Source: SIG565 sp045651765 (GTDB lineage Bacteria > Bacillota > Clostridia > Oscillospirales > Acutalibacteraceae). Taken from it: a DNA stretch of 53,804 nt. Position 1 is the first letter of the stretch, and the number at the start of each line of letters is the position of its first letter. Under the pieces are notes generated by a model. It made no database searches, was not told the origin of the DNA, and saw only the letters and a list, made by a program, of their open reading frames with translations. Both the position numbers and the translations under genes were made by a program. Below are positions 25,284 to 33,535 of this stretch, one piece after another. Location of the stretch: positions 1-53,804 of the forward strand of contig JAZRSY010000006.1 of assembly GCA_045651765.1 (NCBI GenBank), written 5' to 3'.

Positions 25284-26711
25284 TTATTTTTGTTTTAAGG
25301 CCTCGGCCACAATTTCGCGTTCATCAAAATGTATGGTTTTATCCTTTAAAATCTGGTAGGTTTCGTGGCCTTTACCTGCCAAAACTATTATATCATTAGT
25401 TTGGGCGTTTTCCACAGCAAATTTAATGGCATCTGCCCTATTTTCAATTACTTTATAAGGTGTTTTTGTTCCCTTTAAACCTGATAAAATATCATTAATT
25501 ATGCTTAATGGTTCTTCGCTGCGTGGGTTGTCGCTTGTAATAATAACATAATTGGCATATTGTGATGCAATTTTGCCCATTACTGCGCGTTTTGTTTTGT
25601 CGCGGTCGCCGCCACAGCCAAACAGAACAACTAGCCTGCGATTTTTAAACTCTTTAAAAGTGCGTAAAATATTTAAAAGACCGTCGGGGGTGTGGGCGTA
25701 ATCAATAATTACATTAAAATCTTTGCCTGTGGGCACAACCTCTGCCCTGCCTTTAATCCCGGGCATTTTTGCCAATGAATTTGCAATTATGTCAAGCGGT
25801 ATATTCAGTTCTAATAAAACCGAGACAGCTGCCATAGAATTATAAACCGAAAATCTGCCGCCTGTTAAAAGTTTTATTTCGTTTATTAAATTATACCCAA
25901 CAAAATTATAAGATAAACCGTCGGGTCTGTAATTAATATTTTTAGCAGAATAAGTGGAAGAATTGCTAACGGCCGAATATGTAATTTTCTTGCAATTACA
26001 AATTTCTTCTAACCTTTTACCGTAATCATCATCTATATTAATAACCGCAGTTTTACACATAGAAAACAATTTACATTTAGCATTAAAATAATTTTCCATT
26101 GTAATGTGATAATCTAAGTGGTCTTGTGTTAAATTTGTAAAAACAGCCACCTCAAAATTAATTCCATACACACGGCTTTGGTCTAATGCGTGGGAGGAAA
26201 GCTCCATTACAACATATTCGCAACCCGATTTTTTCATTAAATTGAAAAGTGAGTTTAACTCATATGCGCCGGGAGTTGTGTTGGAAGTTGGTATTTCTTC
26301 ATCGCCAATCATATTATGTATTGTGCCAACAAGACCAACCTTTTTGCCGGCAGCTTCTAAAGCGCTTTTAATCATATATGTAACCGAGGTTTTGCCGTTT
26401 GTGCCTGTAACGCCAATGAATTTCAAGTCTTTTTCAGGGTGTGAAAACCAAGCGGCACTCATTTGAGCAAAGGCAATGCGAGTGCTAGGCACTATTATTT
26501 GGTTTTTAAGCCCTGTGTCGCGTTCGGCAATAATTACAGCAGCGCCCGATTCGGCAGCGGCAGCAGCAAATTTATGACCATCGGCCAAATTGCCGTTTAT
26601 GCAAACAAATGCATCGCCTTTTTTTACCTTACGGCTATCGCTGGTAATTCCTGTTATTTCTATGTCAGAAAATTCATTATTTGGAATATTCAAAAGTTCT
26701 TTAAGTTTCAT
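25284..26711 (-). CDS. murE: UDP-MurNAc-tripeptide synthetase (mDAP-adding)
   Basis: The 475-residue Mur ligase has the ATP loop GVTGTNGKTSVTYM near residue 108, SNTTPGAYELNSLF for substrate binding, and IDYAHTPDGLLN. TSDNPRSEEPL carries the DNPR signature of enzymes that add meso-diaminopimelate, which agrees with asd-dapA-dapB in the same window. It follows spoVD/pbpB with a short gap; GAGGAAAATT precedes the ATG. murF, murD and murC, its usual neighbours, are missing here. Confidence 0.97.
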   Translation of the reverse strand: MKLKELLNIPNNEFSDIEITGITSDSRKVKKGDAFVCINGNLADGHKFAAAAAESGAAVIIAERDTGLKNQIIVPSTRIAFAQMSAAWFSHPEKDLKFIGVTGTNGKTSVTYMIKSALEAAGKKVGLVGTIHNMIGDEEIPTSNTTPGAYELNSLFNLMKKSGCEYVVMELSSHALDQSRVYGINFEVAVFTNLTQDHLDYHITMENYFNAKCKLFSMCKTAVINIDDDYGKRLEEICNCKKITYSAVSNSSTYSAKNINYRPDGLSYNFVGYNLINEIKLLTGGRFSVYNSMAAVSVLLELNIPLDIIANSLAKMPGIKGRAEVVPTGKDFNVIIDYAHTPDGLLNILRTFKEFKNRRLVVLFGCGGDRDKTKRAVMGKIASQYANYVIITSDNPRSEEPLSIINDILSGLKGTKTPYKVIENRADAIKFAVENAQTNDIIVLAGKGHETYQILKDKTIHFDEREIVAEALKQK

Positions 26712-26722
26712 AATTTTCCTCG

Positions 26723-28981
26723 TTAATCTGCTACGTTGTCAGCACTAATATCACGGAAATATACCGTAATAACACTGCCTTTTTTAACATTAGTGCCACT
26801 TTCAATGCTCTGCTTATAGGCAATTACTCCGCCCGAAGCGGTGTTGCCCGAAAACTTAATATTAAGCCCATTATTTGCAGCTGTTGCATTGGCTGCCGAA
26901 ACACCAAGCCCTGTAAAATCTGGCACTGTGGTTATGGTTTCGCTTTCTTGGGACTCTTGAGTGTATAAAATAACGGTGCCGCCTGCACTAATAGTTTCTC
27001 CGGCTGCGGGAATTTGCTCTAAAACGGTTTCACCGGTTCCTATTACCTTATAGGTTAAATTACTGTTGGAAATTTTACCTTTAGCAATAGTAACACTCTC
27101 ACTAACCACGCTTGGTACTGTTATTGAAAGTTTAGCAAGCTCGGATTCGGTATATTTTGGCTCATAACCTAAATATGGTAAAACCTCGCTTAAAATTTCA
27201 GCACCAATTGGGGCCGATACAGCCGAACCATAATATTGACCTGCGCTTGGCTCATCCACCATAACCAAAACTGCAATTTCGGGTTTGCTTATTGGAGCAA
27301 CGGCTAAATAAGATGCAATATAGTGGTCTTTACCATCGCCCGATGTTATGTTGGTAATAATTTTTTGTGATGTGCCTGTTTTGCCGCCCGTTTCATAGCC
27401 GGCTACGTACATATTTTTTGTAACACTTTTTGAAACAACGGCACCCATCATGCTGCGAATTGTTTCAGAAGTTTTTTGCGAAACAACCTGTCTTTTAACG
27501 GTAGTACCAATGGTTTTTTCAACATTTCCTTCACTGTCCAATACCTTTCCAACAACATGAGGTTGAACTAAATAACCACCATTAACCGATGCCGCAACGG
27601 CAGTTATCATTTGAATAGGGGTAATATTAAAGGTTTGACCAAATGATGAAGAAGCTAACTCAACGGGGCCCATGGCACTTGTTTTGTGATAAACCGATTG
27701 CGATTCACCGGGTAAATCAATACCGGTTTTTTGGGTTAGCCCAAAGGCTTCAAAATATTTTGCAAATGTTTTGCTGCCTACTAACTGACCAACCATAATA
27801 TAAGCGGGGTTGCAGGAATTAACCATTGTATCTAAAAAACTTTGTGTTCCGTGGCCGCGTTTATGGCAGTGGTAGGTTTGCCCTGCGATGTTTATTGTGT
27901 AGTTACAAGTAAATGTTGTGTTTAAATTTACTAAATTTTCGTCTAACGCCATAGAAGCCGTTATAACCTTGAATACCGAGCCCGGCTCGTATGTATCGGA
28001 AACGGCTTTATTTCGCCATTGTTTATTCAAAAGTTCGTTTCTTAAGGTGTTTTTTGCTTCTTCGTTGGTTTCGGCATCAAGCAAGGCCTGAGCCTCGGTT
28101 GTTAGTTTAAAGGGCTCGTTAGGGTCAAAATCGCCCTTAACGGCTAATGCTAAAATTTCGCCTGTGTTAACATTCATAACAACACAAGCGCCTCTTTCTT
28201 GAGCCGCATTGGCTATTACGCCCGATTCTAAATATTTTTCGGCAATATATTGAATATAGTTGTCTATTGTAAGAACCAAAGATTTACCCTTAATTGCCTG
28301 TTCAACACGCTCATAGGTAAGCTCCATATTGGTACCTTGAGCACTTTTGGCTGATACAACACGGCCGGCAACACCGGTAAGCGATGTATTATAATAACTT
28401 TCAATACCTGCTAAGCCTTGGTTATCGCTGCCAACAAAGCCAAGCAAAACCGACGCTAAATTGTTGTTTGGGTAATATCTTTTTGTGGTTTCATCAAGAC
28501 CAATATAATTTGCTAATTCTAATTTTTCGTTTTGGGTAATAAAATTACGAACCTTATCGGCAACATCTTTATCAACCTGCTTTTTAACGATTACATAGTA
28601 GGTGTTTTTTTCGGTGTAACTATAAACAGTTTCGCGGTCTAATTCTAAAATTTGTGAAAGACCGTCGGCTATGGTGTTTTTTACGGTGCTTTTTAGGTTT
28701 TCATCTTTAAGTTTTGTTATTCCGTTAGGTGTTATGTAAACCGTCCAGGCGTTAGCACTGGTGGCCAATAAATTCATATTTTTATCATAAATATCGCCGC
28801 GAGGTGCTGTAATTAATGTGTCATAAAGTTGTTGTTCAAGGGCTTCATTTTGGTATTTTTCACCGTTTATAACCGCAATATTTACAAGGCGCACAGCTGA
28901 CACCCCTACCGTTAAAACAACAAGGGCTATCATTATGCAAAATATACGCATAACCATTGTTTTATTGGGTTTAACAGCCAT
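26723..28981 (-). CDS. Class B penicillin-binding protein (PBP2B/SpoVD type) with two PASTA domains
   Basis: The 752-residue transpeptidase has one N-terminal membrane helix, a dimerisation domain starting ITAPRGDIYDKNMNLLATS, and the transpeptidase domain with SVFK (Ser335-Lys338), SCN in MVNSCNPAYI, and KTG (residues 534-536, GGKTGTSQK). Two PASTA domains follow (VPSVVSESVTIAKGKI and VPDFTGLGVSAANATA). It cross-links septal peptidoglycan with FtsW and FtsL. In Clostridia this gene serves division, spore cortex (SpoVD) or both; the sequence does not decide. GGAGGTG lies five bases before the ATG. Confidence 0.93.
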   Translation of the reverse strand: MAVKPNKTMVMRIFCIMIALVVLTVGVSAVRLVNIAVINGEKYQNEALEQQLYDTLITAPRGDIYDKNMNLLATSANAWTVYITPNGITKLKDENLKSTVKNTIADGLSQILELDRETVYSYTEKNTYYVIVKKQVDKDVADKVRNFITQNEKLELANYIGLDETTKRYYPNNNLASVLLGFVGSDNQGLAGIESYYNTSLTGVAGRVVSAKSAQGTNMELTYERVEQAIKGKSLVLTIDNYIQYIAEKYLESGVIANAAQERGACVVMNVNTGEILALAVKGDFDPNEPFKLTTEAQALLDAETNEEAKNTLRNELLNKQWRNKAVSDTYEPGSVFKVITASMALDENLVNLNTTFTCNYTINIAGQTYHCHKRGHGTQSFLDTMVNSCNPAYIMVGQLVGSKTFAKYFEAFGLTQKTGIDLPGESQSVYHKTSAMGPVELASSSFGQTFNITPIQMITAVAASVNGGYLVQPHVVGKVLDSEGNVEKTIGTTVKRQVVSQKTSETIRSMMGAVVSKSVTKNMYVAGYETGGKTGTSQKIITNITSGDGKDHYIASYLAVAPISKPEIAVLVMVDEPSAGQYYGSAVSAPIGAEILSEVLPYLGYEPKYTESELAKLSITVPSVVSESVTIAKGKISNSNLTYKVIGTGETVLEQIPAAGETISAGGTVILYTQESQESETITTVPDFTGLGVSAANATAANNGLNIKFSGNTASGGVIAYKQSIESGTNVKKGSVITVYFRDISADNVAD

Positions 28982-29018
28982 TTTGACACCTCCGAAAAAT
29001 CCTCTTGAACGCTCGAAA

Positions 29019-29047
29019 ACGAGAGTTAAAAAATCTCTAACTCTCGT
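29019..29047 (-). promoter_or_regulatory. Stem-loop between ftsL and the PBP gene
   Basis: On the minus strand ACGAGAGTTA and TAACTCTCGT form a perfect 10-bp stem with a 9-base loop, followed by only TTTTCGAG. It may be a partial terminator that lowers downstream expression or a leader element; the 122-bp gap is the largest in the cluster. No strong promoter is evident to me. Confidence 0.5.
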
Positions 29048-29103
29048 ATCCTAATATACTATTAATATTTTCTTATTATTACAAAAACAGGAGCAAACAA
29101 TTT

Positions 29104-29568
29104 CTATTCCTCCGAAACTACTTTTTTGCCAGTTTTAAGTACTGCTGCATTTTTTTGGTTAACCCGCATATATACAACCTGCGATTTATCCATTTTTTTC
29201 ATGCCAATAGATTCTGCAGCTTCCTCTAAATTATTGTAAGAAATAATATTTTCAAACCTAACATTAAGTTTTGTTATTTCGGCATCAAGCAAACTTATTT
29301 CTTTATTAACATCGTTGATTTTAGAAGCGGTTTCGGTAATGCAAACCCTTAAAAAAATGTTACCGCAAACTGCCATCAAAATTAAAGCAGCAACTACCAC
29401 CGACATCACACTGGCCGATGCTGCACGAGCTTTGCGCCTTGCGCGTTGTGCAGTCTTTTTTTCGGGCATCTTAATAATATTATTTTGGACGACAACATTT
29501 TTTTCTTTTGGCATAAACAGATTAAAATCGTATGCCAGGCTATCGTTATAATATTTAAGATTATCCAT
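29104..29568 (-). CDS. ftsL: FtsL-like cell division protein
   Basis: The 154-residue bitopic protein has a long basic cytoplasmic part (KKTAQRARRKARAAS), a membrane helix at about 53-75 (VMSVVVAALILMAVCGNIFL) and a heptad-rich segment (ITETASKINDVNKEISLLDAEI), ending in NLEEAAESIGMKKMDKSQV as in FtsL/DivIC. It sits between rsmH and the PBP gene, the canonical ftsL place, and would bridge FtsQ and FtsW-PBP. Sequence conservation of FtsL is low, so the call rests on layout and position. Confidence 0.85.
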   Translation of the reverse strand: MDNLKYYNDSLAYDFNLFMPKEKNVVVQNNIIKMPEKKTAQRARRKARAASASVMSVVVAALILMAVCGNIFLRVCITETASKINDVNKEISLLDAEITKLNVRFENIISYNNLEEAAESIGMKKMDKSQVVYMRVNQKNAAVLKTGKKVVSEE

Positions 29569-29581
29569 TTTCTTCCCCTTC

Positions 29582-30502
29582 TTAATCCTTAATTATTGTT
29601 CTCAAAATAGCGCTGCGAGCGCGTGCGTTGTCTTCTAATTCGTTTTTTTGTGCCGTTACAGGTTTTTTGTTTAGCAAATGTCCCTTTGGCTTTTTGCCGC
29701 AAACACATATTGGAAAATCGGGCGGACAGGTGCAACCTGTGCAAAACTCTTTAAACTTTTGTTTAACAATGCGGTCTTCTAACGAATGAAAGGTTATTAT
29801 TGATAACGCACCGCCAACATTCAATAGGTTGAATGCCGATTCAATTGCACCCTCTAAAATTTCGAGTTCCCCGTTTACGGCTATTCTTAAAGCCTGAAAA
29901 CTTTTGCGGGCCGGGTGTCCGTCGCGGCGGGCTGCCGCCGGATATGCCGCCGATATAATGTCGGCCAACATGTAAGTTGTGGTAATTGGTTTTTCTTGCC
30001 TTGCCTCTACAATTCTTTTAGCAATTCGATTGCCAAATTTTTCTTCACCATATTTAAATAAAATATTGGCAATTTCTTCGGCAGTTAAATTATTAACCAA
30101 ATCGGCAGCCGATGTGCCACTTTTACTCATTCGCATATCGAGCGCTGCATCTTTATGAAAGGAAAAACCACGCTCGGCGGTATCTAACTGGTAGGATGAA
30201 ACACCTAAATCAAGCAAAATTCCATCCACCTTGTTTATACCTTCGTTTTTTAAAGCAACCGCCATATCCTTGAAATTGCTGTGAATTACCTTCGCAGGAT
30301 AACCCTTTAACCTTTCGGTAGCAACCATAACGGCGTCGGGGTCGCGGTCGAGCGAAAACAATTTGCCGTCATTTAATTTTTTTGCAATCCCTAACGAATG
30401 CCCCGCACCACCTGCAGTGCCGTCTACATATATGCCATTGGGTTTAATGTTTAACGATTCAATTACCTCGTTAAAAAGCACGGGTTTGTGTGAAAATTCC
30501 AT
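29582..30502 (-). CDS. rsmH: 16S rRNA (cytosine-1402-N4)-methyltransferase
   Basis: This 306-residue enzyme (MraW) has the SAM loop YVDGTAGGAGHS, the SLDRDPDAV strand, GILLDLGVSSYQLD and FHSLEDRIVK, plus a CxC-rich insertion (FCTGCTCPPDFPICVCGKKP) usual for the family. I choose the ATG at 30502 with GGTGG five bases upstream; an ATG at 30514 overlaps the mraZ stop (TAATG) and would add four residues, which is possible through coupling. Confidence 0.95.
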   Translation of the reverse strand: MEFSHKPVLFNEVIESLNIKPNGIYVDGTAGGAGHSLGIAKKLNDGKLFSLDRDPDAVMVATERLKGYPAKVIHSNFKDMAVALKNEGINKVDGILLDLGVSSYQLDTAERGFSFHKDAALDMRMSKSGTSAADLVNNLTAEEIANILFKYGEEKFGNRIAKRIVEARQEKPITTTYMLADIISAAYPAAARRDGHPARKSFQALRIAVNGELEILEGAIESAFNLLNVGGALSIITFHSLEDRIVKQKFKEFCTGCTCPPDFPICVCGKKPKGHLLNKKPVTAQKNELEDNARARSAILRTIIKD

Positions 30503-30513
30503 TTTTACCACCA

Positions 30514-30936
30514 TTATAGGCCAAACTTGTCGGCATCCAGGAATACGGATTCGGGGGTAAATTTATCTTCTTCGAGCCATAATTCAGAGCTCCATAGCTC
30601 GATGTAATTATTCATACCAATTAAATGGGCTGCGCTGTTAAGTTGAGCATACTCGCGTAAAACGGGCGGAATAACCACTCTGCCCTGTGCATCGAACTCG
30701 ACATTAAAGGCACCGTCAAAAATAAAACGTTTTAAACCACTTGCCTGTGATGCAGGTAGCTCGGCGATTTTTTCCACCAAGTTTTCCCATTCAGCAAATG
30801 GGTAAATACAAAGGCAACGCTTGCCGCTTATGCCCCTGCATATAATAAAGTTCTCGCCTAAATCGTCGCGGAATTTTGCAGGTACAAAAACACGACCCTT
30901 TTTATCTATAGTGTGGTCATATCCTCCGTAAAGCAT
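30514..30936 (-). CDS. mraZ: Transcriptional regulator MraZ
   Basis: This 140-residue protein has two SpoVT/AbrB-like repeats: YDHTIDKKGRVFVPAKFRDDL and FDAQGRVVIPPVLREYAQL. MraZ forms rings that bind tandem repeats in front of its own operon and repress the division cluster. Such repeats are present directly upstream (30958-31004). GGAGGTG precedes the ATG. First gene of the cluster. Confidence 0.97.
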   Translation of the reverse strand: MLYGGYDHTIDKKGRVFVPAKFRDDLGENFIICRGISGKRCLCIYPFAEWENLVEKIAELPASQASGLKRFIFDGAFNVEFDAQGRVVIPPVLREYAQLNSAAHLIGMNNYIELWSSELWLEEDKFTPESVFLDADKFGL

Positions 30937-30957
30937 CGTGTTTCACCTCCAAATTAA

Positions 30958-31004
30958 CCACTTTTAAACACTTTGGTGCATTTTTTATCCACTTTGCACC
31001 ACTT
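30958..31004 (-). promoter_or_regulatory. Tandem MraZ-type operator repeats
   Basis: On the minus strand AAGTGG occurs at 31004-30999, 30994-30989 and 30963-30958, and AAGTGT at 30973-30968. Offsets are 10, 21 and 10 bp, close to whole helical turns on one face. MraZ of other Mollicutes and Firmicutes binds AAAGTG-type repeats of 10-bp spacing; the assignment follows from that and from the position between the promoter and mraZ. Confidence 0.75.
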
Positions 31005-31011
31005 TTTTTGT

Positions 31012-31040
31012 ATTATACAACACTTTTTTGAGAATTTCAA
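31012..31040 (-). promoter_or_regulatory. SigA promoter of the mraZ-ftsZ cluster
   Basis: On the minus strand TTGAAA (31040-31035), 17 bases, TATAAT (31017-31012). The transcription start would fall next to the MraZ repeats, so bound MraZ would block it. Confidence 0.85.
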
Positions 31041-31074
31041 TAGTTTTTTTAAAAAAATTAAAAAATTTTTAAAT

Positions 31075-31103
31075 AAAAAACCGAGGCTTTTTTAAGCCTC
31101 GGT
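31075..31103 (-). terminator. Intrinsic terminator of the zinc-ribbon gene
   Basis: On the minus strand ACCGAGGCTT, short loop, AAGCCTCGGT followed by TTTTTTATTT. It also insulates the mraZ promoter from upstream transcription. Confidence 0.95.
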
Positions 31104-31113
31104 AAATGGTTTT

Positions 31114-31536
31114 TTATATTATAATATTCACTTTAAAATCGGTGTGGCAAGACGGACACCTAACCCCGTGCTTCCCTTTTTTATTTGGCAGACGCAGCAC
31201 GGCTTTGCAGTTTGGACATTTTCTGTAGCGTTTATATTTAAAATCGCGAATACGCTGTATATTATATTTAAACCACGCAATACATTTGTAAAAAACACGC
31301 TGAAACCATTCGTTTTCGCGGCGTCGTGCTGCAATATTACGCGAAAGGCACCGAAAAATTACGGTCAATAAAACTGTCCACTGAATTAAAAAGAAAATTG
31401 TTATCGAAAAAACATTACGCGCTATTACATTTATTACGGCAATTATCAAATAAAGCACCAATAAAGCAAAATTAAATGTATCGTTACCGTATCTGCCATA
31501 AAAAAAGTTGGATAGCCACTGTTTTATTTTCCACAT
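31114..31536 (-). CDS. Small membrane protein with C-terminal zinc ribbon
   Basis: The 140-residue protein has two membrane helices (residues about 22-42 and 43-62), a basic linker rich in Arg and Lys, and a C-terminal zinc ribbon CPNCKAVLRLPNKKGKHGVRC with CPSCH. I do not recognise a named family; similar helix-plus-ribbon proteins are widespread in Clostridia. GAGGTG precedes the ATG. It is a single-gene unit with its own terminator. Confidence 0.75.
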   Translation of the reverse strand: MWKIKQWLSNFFYGRYGNDTFNFALLVLYLIIAVINVIARNVFSITIFFLIQWTVLLTVIFRCLSRNIAARRRENEWFQRVFYKCIAWFKYNIQRIRDFKYKRYRKCPNCKAVLRLPNKKGKHGVRCPSCHTDFKVNIII

Positions 31537-31612
31537 TAAATATACACCTCGATTATATTATACATTTAAATTATGAACAAATTTAGAATTTTTTAAATTT
31601 TTTTTATTTTGC

Positions 31613-31639
31613 ACCTAATTAAAAATATCACATAAAATA
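31613..31639 (+). promoter_or_regulatory. SigK/SigE-like promoter of the SpoIID/peptidoglycan-binding operon
   Basis: CATAAAATA (31631-31639) matches the mother-cell -10 consensus CATAnnnTA exactly, and ACC at 31613-31615 lies 15 bases upstream, as in SigK promoters. The first gene starts 27 bases downstream. Late mother-cell expression is inferred from this. Confidence 0.55.
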
Positions 31640-31665
31640 TATAAGTAATTCTATGAGGTGATTTT

Positions 31666-32160
31666 TTGGAAAAAAATATTGATTATTACATAAAGCAGAT
31701 GAAAAACTATAAGAAATTAAGTAAATTTAATGATAGTTTGGACACAGCAGTCATTACCACACAAAGCAATAACAACGATAAATATGCCAAAGGGATTTTA
31801 AAAATATCGGTTACACACTCAAAAGGCACCTTCCCTGTTCCATACGCCAGTTATTTTGTTTATGATAATAATGGTTTAACCGTATCCGACGGGCAAACCG
31901 ACCTAAGCGGAATTTCGCCCGAAATAACGTTGCCGTCGGTGCCCACTAACATTACCCAAACGCCCGGCACCGATTTTACAAAATCGGCCACATTTTACAA
32001 TGTGCTGGTTTCTGCCGAAAACTATGTTGATTTAAAGATTAACAACATACCAATTTTTGAAAACATAAAAACAATACAAAATTTTGATTTAACATTTTTA
32101 GGCGCTTCCGAAAGCAAGGAAGCACAGATAATTAATTTGCCAAGCCAAAATACGCTTTAA
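31666..32160 (+). CDS. Uncharacterised protein, probably spore-associated
   Basis: I do not recognise this 164-residue protein. It has a lysine- and tyrosine-rich N-terminus (IDYYIKQMKNYKKL), then a beta-rich part with GILKISVTHSKGTFPVPYASY, DGQTDLSGISPEITLP and YVDLKINNIPIFEN, which resembles a carboxypeptidase-regulatory or Ig-like beta domain. No signal peptide or membrane helix. The start is TTG, supported by GAGGTG six bases upstream. It is co-transcribed with the SpoIID-domain gene 10 bases downstream and sits behind a SigK-like promoter, so a spore-coat or cortex role is inferred. Confidence 0.7.
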   Translation: MEKNIDYYIKQMKNYKKLSKFNDSLDTAVITTQSNNNDKYAKGILKISVTHSKGTFPVPYASYFVYDNNGLTVSDGQTDLSGISPEITLPSVPTNITQTPGTDFTKSATFYNVLVSAENYVDLKINNIPIFENIKTIQNFDLTFLGASESKEAQIINLPSQNTL

Positions 32161-32170
32161 GGTGATAATT

Positions 32171-33535
32171 ATGGCAGTTTTAACACCAATAATCCCTGAA
32201 ACCATTACCGTTCATTTAGGCACGCCCGACAGCAATGCACAGAACATAACGGTACCGTTTACTGAATACATTAAAAATGTCGCCTCAAGCGAAATTTACC
32301 CCACCTGGCCCGACGAAGCCATAAGGGCAAATATATACGCCATTATAACATTTGCGCTGAATAGAATTTACACCGAATGGTACCCTTCGAAAGGGTATAA
32401 TTTTGATATTACAAACAGCACCGCATTTGACCAAGCTTTTTATAATAACCGAGATATTTATGAAAATATTAGCATTATTGTTGACGAAATTTTTAACGAT
32501 TATGTTGTGCGGCAGGGCGAAATTCAACCCCTGTTTACACAATTTTGCAACGGCACTACATCGAAATGCGCCGGGCTTTCGCAATGGGGCACCGTAACTT
32601 TGGCTAACCAAGGTTACACGCCTTACAGAATTTTACAATATTATTATGGCAACGATATTGGAATTGTAGAAGATGCACCTGTGCAGGATATTCCCGAGTC
32701 TTACCCAGGCTCGCCCTTAATAATCGGCACTGCCGGTAACGATGTTAAAATTATACAACAGCAATTAAACCGAATCAGGCGCAACTACCCCGCTATTCCC
32801 GAAATTAATATTACTACCGGAATTTATGATAACCAAACGGCCGAATCAGTTAGAAAATTTCAACAAATTTTTAATTTGAATGTTACAGGCACAGTAGATA
32901 AATCCACCTGGTATAAAATTAAAGAAATTTTCAACGGTGTTAAAAAATTAGGTGAGCTTGTAAGCGAAGGTTTAAAGCTTGAAGAGGTTACTACACAATA
33001 TGAACAAGAATTAAAAATGGGCTCAAGCGGATACCCTGTAACTACTATTCAATATTACCTGAATGTTATCGCATATTTTAACCCAAACCTTAACACCTTC
33101 CCAATAAGTTCTGTCTTTGATGGTAATACCGAAAATGCTGTACGCCGCTTTCAAGAAGAATACAACTTGCCCATTACCGGTATTGTTAACCGCGAAACCT
33201 GGAATAAAATAACGAGTGTTTATTCAGATATTTTAGCATCATTGCCCGAAGGTTATGCAGGTGAAGGGGCAAAATTATATCCCGGATATTTTTTAACACC
33301 TGGGGCAGTTGGTGCAAATGTTGGCGACTTGCAACGCTATTTGTTACTTATTTCTCAAACATATAACAACATACCAACCGTTACTGTAAACGATATTTAC
33401 GATGAACAAACAAGAAATGCCGTTTCGAGTTTTCAAAGCCAATATAATATTCCCGTAACAGGAAATACCGGCCCTGTTACATGGAGTAAAATCGCACAAA
33501 TTTACGATTCGATAATTTTTGGCGAAGAAACATAA
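32171..33535 (+). CDS. SpoIID-domain protein with three peptidoglycan-binding repeats
   Basis: The 454-residue protein starts with a SpoIID/LytB-type domain: VASSEIYPTWPDEAIRANIY holds the Glu at the place of the transglycosylase catalytic residue, and AGLSQWGTVTLANQGY and ILQYYYG close the domain. Three PG_binding_1 repeats follow (GNDVKIIQQQLNRI...TGTVDKSTW, GYPVTTIQYYLN...TGIVNRETW, GANVGDLQRYL...TGNTGPVTW). No signal peptide is visible, as for mother-cell proteins acting on the spore. The ATG at 32171 has AAGGTGAT upstream. Its 3' end overlaps the convergent gerAB-type gene by 34 bases. Confidence 0.8.
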   Translation: MAVLTPIIPETITVHLGTPDSNAQNITVPFTEYIKNVASSEIYPTWPDEAIRANIYAIITFALNRIYTEWYPSKGYNFDITNSTAFDQAFYNNRDIYENISIIVDEIFNDYVVRQGEIQPLFTQFCNGTTSKCAGLSQWGTVTLANQGYTPYRILQYYYGNDIGIVEDAPVQDIPESYPGSPLIIGTAGNDVKIIQQQLNRIRRNYPAIPEINITTGIYDNQTAESVRKFQQIFNLNVTGTVDKSTWYKIKEIFNGVKKLGELVSEGLKLEEVTTQYEQELKMGSSGYPVTTIQYYLNVIAYFNPNLNTFPISSVFDGNTENAVRRFQEEYNLPITGIVNRETWNKITSVYSDILASLPEGYAGEGAKLYPGYFLTPGAVGANVGDLQRYLLLISQTYNNIPTVTVNDIYDEQTRNAVSSFQSQYNIPVTGNTGPVTWSKIAQIYDSIIFGEET

